From positions 1-10,833 of the forward strand of contig PWZW01000140.1 in NCBI GenBank assembly GCA_003567255.1: 10,833 nt of DNA. Direction: 5' to 3'. Positions within the stretch are counted from its first letter, which is position 1. Each line of letters starts with the position of its first letter. Source of the stretch: Puniceicoccaceae bacterium (GTDB lineage: Bacteria; Verrucomicrobiota; Verrucomicrobiia; Opitutales; Coraliomargaritaceae). A program made the translations under genes and the position numbers. The notes beneath the pieces were generated by a model. That model saw only the letters and a program-made list of their open reading frames with translations, was not told the DNA's origin and did no database searches. Positions 1-9,669 of this stretch are shown here, in pieces.

Positions 1-1086
1 GAAGACGCCATCGCAGACATTGCTGCGGGAAAGCTCGTTATCGTAACAGATGACGAAGCCAGAGAAAACGAGGGAGACCTCGTGATGGCGGCCGCGAAGG
101 CAACGCCGGAAACGGTTAACCAAATGATCCTGCATGCCCGTGGCCTGATTTGCGTGCCGACCACAGGCCATCAACTAAAGCGTTTGGGGATCAATCCAAT
201 GGCCTCGGAAAACCGGGAATCGCACGGGACTGATTTTGCGGTCTCGGTCGATGCGGCTGAGGGGATCACCACTGGCATCAGCGCGTACGACCGTGCGGAA
301 ACGATCAAGATCCTCGGCGATCCGGGAGCAAGCCCTGATCAACTGGTTCAACCCGGCCACGTCTTCCCCCTTCGCGCCAAACCAGGCGGCGTCCTACAGC
401 GTGCCGGTCACACAGAGGCTGCGGTGGATCTGGCGCAATTGGCCGGATTGCATCCGAGTGGCGTTATCTGCGAAATTTTGAATGAGGACGGATCGCTCGC
501 TCGCCTGCCCGATCTTTTGAAGTTTAAGGAGAAGCACGGGCTCAAGCTCATCTCGATCGCCAGCCTGATCGAATACCGGCATAAGCGCGACCGCTTGGTG
601 GAGTGCTTGGCAAAAAGGCAAGTCAGCAATCGTCACGGCACCTTCGATCTCCACCTTTACCGGAGTATCTTGGATGATCGGCAACACATCGTCCTATCCA
701 TGGGTCAACTGGGACCGGAGGAGACCTTGGTCCGCGTTCACGGAGAGCACTTACTGGAGGATGTTTTTGGCATCGGCGAAACCTCTCCCGAATCAAATGT
801 TGACCGCACCCTCGCGAAAATTGCGGAACGCAAACATGGGGTTTTGCTTTACATCGGACGGCCCAATGGGGGCGTTGCGATTGACGCTGAGACGATCCAG
901 CCAAAGCCGAAAAAAGGTACAGCCGAGGTCGGCAACTCGAAAATGGATTTCCGGGACTACGGCGTCGGCGCTCAAATCCTGGTAGCTCTTGGCCTCAAAG
1001 ACATTCGGCTGGTCACCACCAAGAAGCGCAAAGTGGTCGGGCTGGATGGCTATGGCCTGAATATTGTTGGCCACGAACCGATCTGA
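1..1086 (+). CDS. ribBA: RibBA-type protein: DHBP synthase with degenerate GTP cyclohydrolase II half (5' partial)
   Basis: The frame is open from base 1; a few N-terminal residues are missing. GTG at 82 is internal, because conserved DHBP synthase sequence (DDEARENEGDL) lies before it. Window residues 1-200 form 3,4-dihydroxy-2-butanone-4-phosphate synthase, which turns ribulose 5-phosphate into the four-carbon riboflavin precursor in the cytosol. Visible motifs are RENEGD (21-26), ESHGTDF, EGITTGISA, PGHVFPLRA and GGVLQRAGHTEA. Residues from about 206 align with GTP cyclohydrolase II, ending DFRDYGVGAQIL...GLDGYGLNIVGHEPI. However, the zinc motif (C-x10-C-x-C in active enzymes) reads HGEHLLEDVFGIGETS, RQEGRNIGL has become GRPNGGVAID, and the usual TNNP is TTKK. 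No cysteine remains after about residue 203. I infer that only the RibB half is active, as in proteins described as RibBX. The next gene is convergent, so no downstream rib partner is visible. Confidence 0.93.
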   Translation, partial: EDAIADIAAGKLVIVTDDEARENEGDLVMAAAKATPETVNQMILHARGLICVPTTGHQLKRLGINPMASENRESHGTDFAVSVDAAEGITTGISAYDRAETIKILGDPGASPDQLVQPGHVFPLRAKPGGVLQRAGHTEAAVDLAQLAGLHPSGVICEILNEDGSLARLPDLLKFKEKHGLKLISIASLIEYRHKRDRLVECLAKRQVSNRHGTFDLHLYRSILDDRQHIVLSMGQLGPEETLVRVHGEHLLEDVFGIGETSPESNVDRTLAKIAERKHGVLLYIGRPNGGVAIDAETIQPKPKKGTAEVGNSKMDFRDYGVGAQILVALGLKDIRLVTTKKRKVVGLDGYGLNIVGHEPI

Positions 1087-1113
1087 TATGAAGAGGGTTC
1101 AGCCAAACCCAGA

Positions 1114-1138
1114 GGCGCGAAAGGACCGCTGACGCGCC
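1114..1138. terminator. Stem-loop between convergent genes, possible weak terminator
   Basis: GGCGCG (1114-1119) pairs perfectly with CGCGCC (1133-1138) around a 13-base loop, in the 67-base gap between the ends of ribBA and the DUF362-like gene. A second short stem, GACCTT/AGGGTC with one G-T pair (1140-1155), touches the stop of the leftward gene. Neither is followed by a T tract on either strand, so intrinsic termination is not demonstrated. Position between convergent genes is the main argument. Confidence 0.25.
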
Positions 1139-1153
1139 GGACCTTGACAAGGG

Positions 1154-2212
1154 TCAGTCTCCAAGCACATCGACAACCTGAATATTCCGCCGCTCGGCCT
1201 CACCCAAACCAAGCGAAGCGGCAAAGGGGATTTGCGCCGGAATCGGGCTAATTTCAGGAAAGCCCTCCAACCTGCGGAAGAAATTCATGCGATCGTAAAC
1301 GAGCCGATCCATCGCCACCGGATCTCCACTCAACCACACCAAGGGCTCTGAGCGGGTGTAAAGCGAGCGAAAGCCAGGGCCTCCAATATACTGAAAACGC
1401 CAAAGCGTCGTAAGGTTCAGCACCATACGCTCTCGCTGCTCCGGAATTCCGGCGATCTCCGCGATGGCGGCCGCAGCAGAGGAACGATTGGCAAGAAAGC
1501 GTCGTCCGTTACTGACGTTCCAGAGGGTGGCGTTTGCCAACGCGCCATCGACACCAATCGCGGGATCATCGACAAAGACCGGGAGGTTTATCCAGAAATC
1601 CACTTCGAACAAAAGCAGGTCCGCGAGAAAGCTCTTCCGGGCCTCATCCACCTCATCAAAGATAGGACGGTCCACCCTCCGCAGCCCACGAAGGGCGCCA
1701 CTTTCACGAGTCGGAGGGATCGGACTTTCGTAAAACCAGTCCCGGTCGTAGTGCTGACCTTTTTCCAGGGCAATCACCGGAACGCCCTCAAAACGATGTT
1801 CGAGGGACCGGTTTTGAGGAAGGAAACCCGCCGAACGGAGGTTATGCTCTGAGTAATCGACAATGAAAATCGCGTCCCGCTGAAAGCCACGGGCTTCCAG
1901 TCGGTCGATCAATGCTTTAACGAGCTGCCGGTCGGTGGACAGCCCTAATCCGGAGCGAGTATTCACCTTTAAACCCACCGCGCCCCGATCCTGCGGTGCA
2001 AGTTTAACGCCCGCGGTAGCTTCGTACCTTCCCAATAATTTTTCCAGCGTATCCTTAAGTTCGGGCAGCTCGACGGTCTCCGCAATCTCTGCCTGCCAGA
2101 TTACCCCACGCGGACCGGGCGGAAGCAAATCCCCCTCCGCCGACAGGCAGGAGCTCAGACTGAGAACCATCATGAACCACCCAAAGAACCGCTTTTTCAA
2201 ATCAATCACCAC
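1154..2212 (-). CDS. DUF362-like lipoprotein, function unknown
   Basis: A 352-residue protein with a lipoprotein signal peptide: basic n-region (KKRFF, residues 6-10), short hydrophobic core and lipobox L-S-S-C with the acylated cysteine at residue 22, so it should be envelope-anchored. The start is GTG; an in-frame stop lies shortly upstream and the methionines at 14-15 would remove the signal n-region. The body resembles the DUF362 pattern: an early GLKVNT strand, a region picking out one of several items (STDRQLVKALIDRLEARGF) followed by IFIVDYSE, then DFWINLPVFVDDPAIGVDG, ALANATLWNVSN and SGDPVAMDRLVYDRM. No ferredoxin cysteines are visible. DUF362 has no established activity, so I assign none. 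It diverges from the TPR-dnaG-rpoD cluster and converges on ribBA, so it is probably transcribed alone. The family call is from motif memory. Confidence 0.75.
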   Translation of the reverse strand: MVIDLKKRFFGWFMMVLSLSSCLSAEGDLLPPGPRGVIWQAEIAETVELPELKDTLEKLLGRYEATAGVKLAPQDRGAVGLKVNTRSGLGLSTDRQLVKALIDRLEARGFQRDAIFIVDYSEHNLRSAGFLPQNRSLEHRFEGVPVIALEKGQHYDRDWFYESPIPPTRESGALRGLRRVDRPIFDEVDEARKSFLADLLLFEVDFWINLPVFVDDPAIGVDGALANATLWNVSNGRRFLANRSSAAAAIAEIAGIPEQRERMVLNLTTLWRFQYIGGPGFRSLYTRSEPLVWLSGDPVAMDRLVYDRMNFFRRLEGFPEISPIPAQIPFAASLGLGEAERRNIQVVDVLGD

Positions 2213-2255
2213 GTCATTAGACCCAGAACCCTTGGAATGGTGCCACCCTATCCAC

Positions 2256-2289
2256 TTGACACATCAACCACCGGAGAAAAGGCTAAACC
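2256..2289 (+). promoter_or_regulatory. Possible promoter of the TPR-dnaG-rpoD cluster
   Basis: In the 90-base divergent gap (2213-2302) a perfect sigma-70 -35 hexamer TTGACA occurs at 2256-2261. The -10 side is poor: the best AT-rich candidate, around 2282-2289 (gctaaacc), is 20 or more bases downstream and matches TATAAT weakly. The -35 is embedded in a small inverted repeat, TTGA-CACA-TCAA (2256-2267), which could be an operator or chance. A promoter here would support the TPR start at 2303 over the in-frame ATG at 2237, which lies upstream of it. No convincing promoter was found for the leftward gene. Confidence 0.25.
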
Positions 2290-2302
2290 ATCCTTCGAAA
2301 TT

Positions 2303-3994
2303 ATGCCTCGCGCAACTAAGAAAACGTCCTTTCCTCACATCGCTTTGATTTGTTCGCTGGTTCTCCTTTGGGCCTGCACCAGTCCCGAGGAGCGGTTTGA
2401 GAGGGATTTTAATACCGCCGTTTCGGAACGGGAAAGTGGAAATCCCGAACGCGCTCTCGAAATCCTCGACCGGCTTGCAGCGGAGCAGCCAGAAAATCCG
2501 CAGGTACTTGCCGAGCAGGGGCGCGCTTACATCAGCCAGGGTGAAGCGGAAACCGGCGCCTTTTTCCTTGAGCAAGCCTCGCTCATGTTACCCGAAGACA
2601 TCGGCCTTTTAGAGGAAACTTTTGATGTGCATCGCTCGATCGAAGACGAGGCGGGCTTGCGTGACATTATAATGCGTATGGAAGCCGTTGCTCCGGAAAT
2701 GTTGGGCGCAGAGGAGTGGCTGACAATCGCCCGGGTAAAGGCTGACCGCAATGAAACCCGTCCTGCGCTCGAGGCCTACCTCCGCGCCAACCGCATGTCA
2801 GGTGGCGCGGTGGAAGGTGGGGACGCCTTTGAAGTGGGTCAGCTTTTTTACACTGTGGAAAACTACGCCCAAGCGGAACGCTGGTTAAAAACCGCGGAGG
2901 AGCACCCGGATTTTCAGCTTCAAGCGCAGTTCGGACTCCTCGAACTTTACCTCGCACGTCAGCAATGGGCAGATGCGGAAGCGCAGATGCAAACCATTGA
3001 CGAAGGCTTTCCCGGCGCGGTGGAAGGTAGCGAATGGGCCGAGGCCCGCGTTGAGTTGCAGCGTTGGCGGGAACGGCGCGAAGCGGCGATAAGCCAAGTC
3101 ACCGCCATCCAGCAACCCACCGAAACCGTGGTCTCCGAGACCGAGGATTCGGAGACCGTCGAAGCGCCCGTGCCAGACGATGAGGAGCCCACAACGGTGG
3201 GAGAAACTGCCCCGTCCGAAGCTTCTGAACCGGCAGAGACCGAGGCCGTTGTCGCGGGTTCTGTCAAAATGGATCTGCCCGAAACCGAGGCTGAGGGTGA
3301 TTTAGCAGCATCGGCGGAAACGAGAGCGTTGACTTTCGATCCCAATATCCAATTGCAACCCGCAGACCCGGACTTCGGCATCTCGGTGACCTTTGATGGT
3401 GCCACGCCCGGGACGGTCGTTTTTCGCAGCGACTCCTTGGAGGGAGCGGCACCCACTGCTGTTCCGGAAGCCACAGATTTTTCCACCGACGACGCGGCCA
3501 CCGACCCTTCCGACACCGAAAGTGATCCCACACCCTCCGCTTCCGTTTTGCTGGACCGCGCGAATCAGCAAGCCTTGGCTGGCAATCAGCAAGCAGCGAT
3601 CCGCCTCTTTTGGCAGGCTTTGGGACAGCGCCCGGAAGACGCCGAAATCTGGCATCTTTTGGCGCGCAGTTACCTGATCGAAGGGGAACGCCGCAACGCG
3701 GAAACCACTTCTTTGGAGGCGATTCGCCTTGCTCCGGAAAACGTTACTTACGCGCTTCAGCATCTCCGCATAGTGCAGCAGGTACGCCCGCCGGCAGATT
3801 TCATCCGCGAGATTGAGAGAGCGCAGCGCCAATTCCCCGAAAGCCCCGAAATCACCCTCACCCTCGCCCGCGCCTACGACCGCATCCTGGACAACCGCAG
3901 TGCAGCCCGCACGCAGTACAACCGATTCTTGAGACTCGCGCCCGGGCACCCGATGAGTGAAGAAGCAGAGACGGCCCTAAATCGCCTGCGTTAA
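2303..3994 (+). CDS. TPR-repeat lipoprotein with acidic linker
   Basis: I place the start at ATG 2303, not the in-frame ATG 2237, because it gives a standard lipoprotein signal: MPRATKKTSF, a hydrophobic core and lipobox L-W-A-C with the cysteine at residue 25. The product is 563 residues. Residues about 30-260 are helical tetratricopeptide-type repeats (for example SGNPERALEILDRLAAEQPENPQVLAEQGRAY split over two helices; ENYAQAERWLKTAEEHP). Residues about 265-410 form an acidic Glu/Thr/Ser/Pro/Ala-rich, probably disordered linker. A second TPR block follows at about 412-563 (GNQQAAIRLFWQALGQRPEDAEIWHLLARSYL region). TPR lipoproteins usually act as scaffolds in the envelope; the partner here is unknown. 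The gene ends 34 bases before dnaG and is likely co-transcribed with it, holding the place rpsU has in many macromolecular synthesis operons. I do not recognise a named family beyond TPR. Confidence 0.85.
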   Translation: MPRATKKTSFPHIALICSLVLLWACTSPEERFERDFNTAVSERESGNPERALEILDRLAAEQPENPQVLAEQGRAYISQGEAETGAFFLEQASLMLPEDIGLLEETFDVHRSIEDEAGLRDIIMRMEAVAPEMLGAEEWLTIARVKADRNETRPALEAYLRANRMSGGAVEGGDAFEVGQLFYTVENYAQAERWLKTAEEHPDFQLQAQFGLLELYLARQQWADAEAQMQTIDEGFPGAVEGSEWAEARVELQRWRERREAAISQVTAIQQPTETVVSETEDSETVEAPVPDDEEPTTVGETAPSEASEPAETEAVVAGSVKMDLPETEAEGDLAASAETRALTFDPNIQLQPADPDFGISVTFDGATPGTVVFRSDSLEGAAPTAVPEATDFSTDDAATDPSDTESDPTPSASVLLDRANQQALAGNQQAAIRLFWQALGQRPEDAEIWHLLARSYLIEGERRNAETTSLEAIRLAPENVTYALQHLRIVQQVRPPADFIREIERAQRQFPESPEITLTLARAYDRILDNRSAARTQYNRFLRLAPGHPMSEEAETALNRLR

Positions 3995-4028
3995 GCCCTT
4001 AGCCTCTCCCGAAATATACCGTTTGCTC

Positions 4029-5887
4029 ATGCCGGTAATTGCGCAAAAGTGTATCGAAGCGATCCGCCTTCAAGTTGATTTGGCTGACGCTGTGGGCCCC
4101 TACGTTCCCCTAAAACGCGTGGGTAAATCGTGGAAAGGCCTTAGCCCCTTCACCAACGAGAAAACACCCTCTTTTTACGTCCATCCAGACAAGGGGTTTT
4201 ACAAATGCTTCAGTACCGGCAAGGGAGGCGACATCTTTACTTTCTTCATGGAGGTTGAAAACCTGAGCTTTCCCGAAGCGATTGAGTTCATCGCCCGGCG
4301 TTTTAATATCCCTATCGAGTATGACGGGAAAGGTCCGGACAAAGCCGCGCTGTCTATCCGCAAACAACTTTTTGATGTACACGCGTTTTGCGTAGAGTGG
4401 TTCCATAAGCAATTCATGGAGTCCACCGAAGCCGAGCCGATTCGAGATTATTGGCAAACCAAGCGGGGATTTTCTCTCGATGCCGCGGAACGCTGGAAAA
4501 TCGGATACGCGCCCGCCGGTCGTGAGCCATTATTAAAGGCGCTTCTCGCTCGAAATACTCCGATCGAAGTACTCGCCAAAAGCGGATTGTTCTTTGGCGG
4601 CGAGGACGTACGCGATCCCTCCCGTCTCCTGGCCCGGTTTCGTGGACGACTCATGATCCCGATTCGTGACGTTCAAGGCAGGCCCGTCGCCTTCACAGCA
4701 CGGCAGCTTGACGTTACTCCGCAGGACGATCCTGCCCGGGAAGCGAAGTATGTAAACAGCCCGGAAACCTACTTATTTAACAAAGGAAAACTCCTCTTTG
4801 GGCTCGACCATGCAAGAACACACATCCCAGAAAGAGGCACTTTTTTACTGGTCGAGGGCCAACTTGATGCCATCCGCTGTTGGGAGAACGGAGTACATAC
4901 TGCGATCGCGCCCCAGGGAACCGCACTCACCGAAGATCAGCTCGAACTCCTCAGGCGCTATGACCCAAGCACCATCGAAGTGCTCCTGGACGGCGACAAG
5001 GCAGGCCGCGCCGCCGCGCTTAGAAGCATCCCGCTCGCCTTTAAGGTAGGTCTGGAGCTTGCTTTCCTGCCCCTACCGGAAAAAACGGACCCCGATGACC
5101 TTTTTCGCGAACATGGCGCATCCGCACTCGAAAACCTGCGAAAAAGTGCCCAAAGCCCACTTCAGCTGATCGTAAGCACGCAGCTACCCCCGGGCTCCCG
5201 ACCTACCGCCCGGGAAAAAACTCAATGTATGCATACCCTTTTTGAGCACATCCAGCTGATTCAATCAGAAGTGGAGAAGGATGATTTGCTCAATACCGCG
5301 GCTTCCCTCCTCAAGGCCGATCCGCTGGCAGTACACAGGGATTTCCGCGAATGGAAAGGGAAACAAGTTAAACCCCAGTCGGTAAAAACCAAACCCGAGG
5401 CAAACGGAACCCCCCATTCCTCACGTACTTCAGCACAGTTATTGACATGCGCCGAGGGAGAGTTACTTTGGCTCCTTTTTAACTTTTCGGAATATACGCA
5501 GACAGTTGCCGAAATTATTGATCATGAATGGATTGAAACTGAGCAGATGGAAGGTCGCATGCTCTCGCGTTTACTCGCTGAGGTTCGGGAAGGCCTCTAC
5601 GAGGGGCCTGGTTCACTCAATGAACTTTTAGAAACCAGCGAGGAGCGCACTTTCATCGCCGACCTGCAGACCAAGGAGCTGCAGTTGGATGAACCCCACC
5701 TCGTAATCACGGAATGTATCACCCGAATTCACAGAAAATTTTTAAAAAAGGCCCTTGGACAAGTTAACCAGCAAATCTTGAATGCCGACAGCACAAACGG
5801 AGAAGATTTGCTCCTGATGCGGGAACGCAAGGAACTTTACAAACAACTTAACCACTCATTTGAACTCAAACCCGCTGAAGCCGGGGA

Positions 5888-5891
<4 letters not shown>
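4029..5891 (+). CDS. dnaG: DNA primase DnaG
   Basis: Primase lays down RNA primers for replication together with the DnaB helicase. The product from ATG 4029 is 620 residues, normal for the family; the in-frame TTG at 4023 is less likely. Order: N-terminal zinc-domain fold (about 30-95), RNA polymerase core (RFRGRLMIPIRDVQGRP, then KYVNSPETYLFNKG), TOPRIM (about 270-350) with metal-binding acids E276 in LVEGQLD and D321/D323 in LLDGDKAG, then LPEKTDPDDLF, and a helical C-terminal helicase-interaction region. TOPRIM and core motifs look intact, so the enzyme should be active. The zinc domain is altered: the usual C-x2-H...C-x2-C reads S39-P-F-T42...C60-F-S-T63, leaving one of four ligands. The gene follows the TPR lipoprotein by 34 bases and overlaps rpoD by ATGA, implying translational coupling. 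No Shine-Dalgarno is visible before the start. Confidence 0.97.
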
Positions 5892-7927
<2,036 letters not shown>

Positions 7928-7957
7928 AAATTCACCCGAGACACCAGCCAAATAATC

Positions 7958-8425
7958 ATGAAGTATTCAAGTAAAATGACCGCCCTCCTTTGGGGACTTT
8001 GCTGCGCTTCAATCCTCATTGGGTGTGCCAGCAGCTCCACGGAGCCGCGGGTGCGGGAGGGGCGCCAGCCAGACTTGGATGCTTTTGGCGCGAGCCCCGG
8101 GCCACGACAGATTGAACGTCGCGCACTTCCCTCGGGCAGTGTCGGCTCCTTGGTGCAAGTCAGCCGGGATAACACCTTCGCCACGATAAGCGTACCCACA
8201 ACACTCGACGCTGACGTCGATTTTCTCGTCGTCGAAGGAGCGGAAGGCAACACCACCGCAGTTTTAGGGACCACTAAACGCTTTGATTCGGAACGTTTGA
8301 TCAGCGTTTTTGTCCTTGAAGGTGCACCTCGGATAGGCGACTATGTCAGAGAGCCTAATACTCAAGAAATTACAAACTTCACCGAGGCATTCGCAGAAGA
8401 GCTCGTTATCCTCCGTTCAAACTAG
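7958..8425 (+). CDS. Small lipoprotein, function unknown
   Basis: A 155-residue protein with a lipoprotein signal (MKYSSKMTALLWGLCC..., lipobox L-I-G-C, acylated Cys23, followed by ASSST). After a short Pro/Arg/Gly-rich stretch, residues about 65-150 form a single compact domain of alternating short strands: GSLVQVSRDNTFATISVP, then DFLVVEG, TAVLGTTKRF, RLISVFVLEGAPRIGDYVRE. This spacing (residue tracking, a G-x-L step, then a GxPxxGDxV end) recalls small beta-barrel domains found in envelope proteins; that is an impression only. The gene starts 30 bases after rpoD and ends 31 bases before tatA, so it probably shares their transcript. No Shine-Dalgarno is seen. Lipid anchoring in the envelope is well supported; a role is not. 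Confidence 0.82.
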   Translation: MKYSSKMTALLWGLCCASILIGCASSSTEPRVREGRQPDLDAFGASPGPRQIERRALPSGSVGSLVQVSRDNTFATISVPTTLDADVDFLVVEGAEGNTTAVLGTTKRFDSERLISVFVLEGAPRIGDYVREPNTQEITNFTEAFAEELVILRSN

Positions 8426-8456
8426 GTTTTAATTTATCCAAATCCCCTCACCGCAT

Positions 8457-8810
8457 ATGCCAGCTTTTATCCAAAATATTTCCGCGACACAACTCATCGC
8501 AATCCTTCTCATTATCCTGCTTCTTTTTGGTGCAAAGCGGCTTCCGGAATTAGCGCGTTCATTTGGTAAGTCTTTGCGGGAGTTTAAAAATGCCACCAAA
8601 GATATCGAAAAAGACTTCAAGTCGGCAATGGATGATGAACCGGACAGTGAAGACCGGGCCGTTCCATCGCGCAGCAAAAAGGTAAGTCCTCCAAAGGCAG
8701 AACCGATCAAACCAACCGAAGCTTCGGTTGACGTGGAAAGCTCCAAAACCGAAGAGGATACTGAAAAAGTGCCGACCGAAGAAGTTGAATCGGGTAGCAC
8801 GAAATCCTGA
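8457..8810 (+). CDS. tatA: Twin-arginine translocase subunit TatA/TatE
   Basis: TatA forms the size-adaptable pore of the Tat pathway, which moves folded proteins across the inner membrane with TatC. The 117-residue protein has the standard plan: short periplasmic N-terminus with glutamine before the membrane helix (ATQLIAILLIILLLF, residues about 10-24), the FG hinge (FGAKRLPELARS), an amphipathic helix (FGKSLREFKNATKDIEKDFK), then a charged, disordered tail rich in Glu, Lys and Ser from about residue 60. The FGAKRLPELARSFGKSLREFK signature fits TatA/E better than TatB. No tatB or tatC lies in the window, so the partners must be elsewhere. The gene lies 31 bases after the small lipoprotein. 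In the next 142 bases I see only a weak stem (8854-8872) without a T tract. Confidence 0.95.
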   Translation: MPAFIQNISATQLIAILLIILLLFGAKRLPELARSFGKSLREFKNATKDIEKDFKSAMDDEPDSEDRAVPSRSKKVSPPKAEPIKPTEASVDVESSKTEEDTEKVPTEEVESGSTKS

Positions 8811-8952
8811 ATTTTCGCGTCTCTTCGCGCTCGCTCTCTTGCCTTTCTCTTTTGCCGGGAAGCGTGCTCGGCGCGGTATAAGCAGTTCGCGTCCGGATTT
8901 TCATTCACTAGCAATTTTCGCTATAGGCACATTTGTTCTGCGGTCTCCTTAG

Positions 8953-9669
8953 GTGCACAAAGTAGGTAAAGCATGCCTTCCCATCATTCTTCTGGGAATG
9001 TGCGTCATCGGGTTTTTGTGGCTGCGTCCCCGTCTCCTGGATGATTCGCTTGGATTTGAGCCGGTTGACGTCGAACTGAGCCCTGTCGTCGACGAAGCTT
9101 TGCGTAAAAAGCTCATCTCTGGTGAACCGCTCCCCGCCCTGGATGAAGCCCTCGAAGCCCGCCTAATGCGTCATTTGACCTCCGGCGAATTAAGGAATTA
9201 TTTGCTCGCCCTTGCTTTTGTAGAAAAATTACTCAGTGAGGATGTGGTCCTTGCGAGCGATGCCTTTACTCAAGATTTCCTTCGCGATGGGTACTACCGT
9301 GCTTTGCGCCATGAAGTACATCGGCTCGCCCTTACCCTTGAGCGGAACCCGCGTGCGCCTCTGATCGATCCGTTTTATCCTCCGGGTGCTACTGCGTTGT
9401 CCCGCCGGCTCCACGACGCTCAGGATTGGGCGGCACGAGAGTTTCAGTTCATGCGTAATCGGACGCTTAACCAGTACTGGGATGCTGTCGAAACGTTCAG
9501 CTCTGGAGACAGCCCACACCTGCCCGTTAACACCGATTTCAGTTCCTTCGGCTGGGGAAATTATCATGGCGAATACGTCCTCGCACTACGTATGCCGAGG
9601 AGTCAAAACACCACGCGAAAAATTGATCGCATCGCCGCAATGGTTACTTCAAACAACCCGCCCCGCTAA
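8953..9669 (+). CDS. Membrane-anchored protein, not recognised
   Basis: A 238-residue frame starting at GTG immediately after an in-frame TAG (8950-8952), so no earlier start is possible; the next methionine (residue 16) would cut the membrane segment. Residues about 8-24 (ACLPIILLGMCVIGFLWL) form one N-terminal membrane anchor after a basic MHKVGK; no proper lipobox is present. The remainder should be outside the cytosol and looks mostly helical, with SGELRNYLLALAFVEKLL, an RHEVHRLALTLERNP segment, and a C-terminal stretch rich in aromatic residues (SSFGWGNYHGEYVLAL). I know no matching family. Its reading frame is uninterrupted and amino-acid use looks like a real protein. It follows tatA by 142 bases and ends with its stop overlapping that of the opposite transporter gene. 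Confidence 0.7.
   Translation: MHKVGKACLPIILLGMCVIGFLWLRPRLLDDSLGFEPVDVELSPVVDEALRKKLISGEPLPALDEALEARLMRHLTSGELRNYLLALAFVEKLLSEDVVLASDAFTQDFLRDGYYRALRHEVHRLALTLERNPRAPLIDPFYPPGATALSRRLHDAQDWAAREFQFMRNRTLNQYWDAVETFSSGDSPHLPVNTDFSSFGWGNYHGEYVLALRMPRSQNTTRKIDRIAAMVTSNNPPR

Noticed and set aside
2237..2302. Upstream ATG extension of the TPR protein
   Set aside because: It would put 22 residues before the lipoprotein signal peptide and overlaps the likely promoter area.
2959..3531. Ser-rich - strand open frame (190 residues)
   Set aside because: It is antisense to the acidic linker of the TPR protein; low complexity is inherited from the real frame.
5442..5470. TTGACA inside dnaG as a possible internal rpoD promoter
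   Set aside because: The -10 at proper spacing (tactttg) is poor; one hexamer is expected by chance over this length.
8854..8872. Stem GCCGGG/CTCGGC after tatA
   Set aside because: It includes a G-T pair and is not followed by a T run, so it is too weak to call a terminator.
8852..8882. TTGCCG...TATAAG as promoter for the 8953 gene
   Set aside because: The spacer is 19 bases and the -35 match is weak; not enough to support a call.
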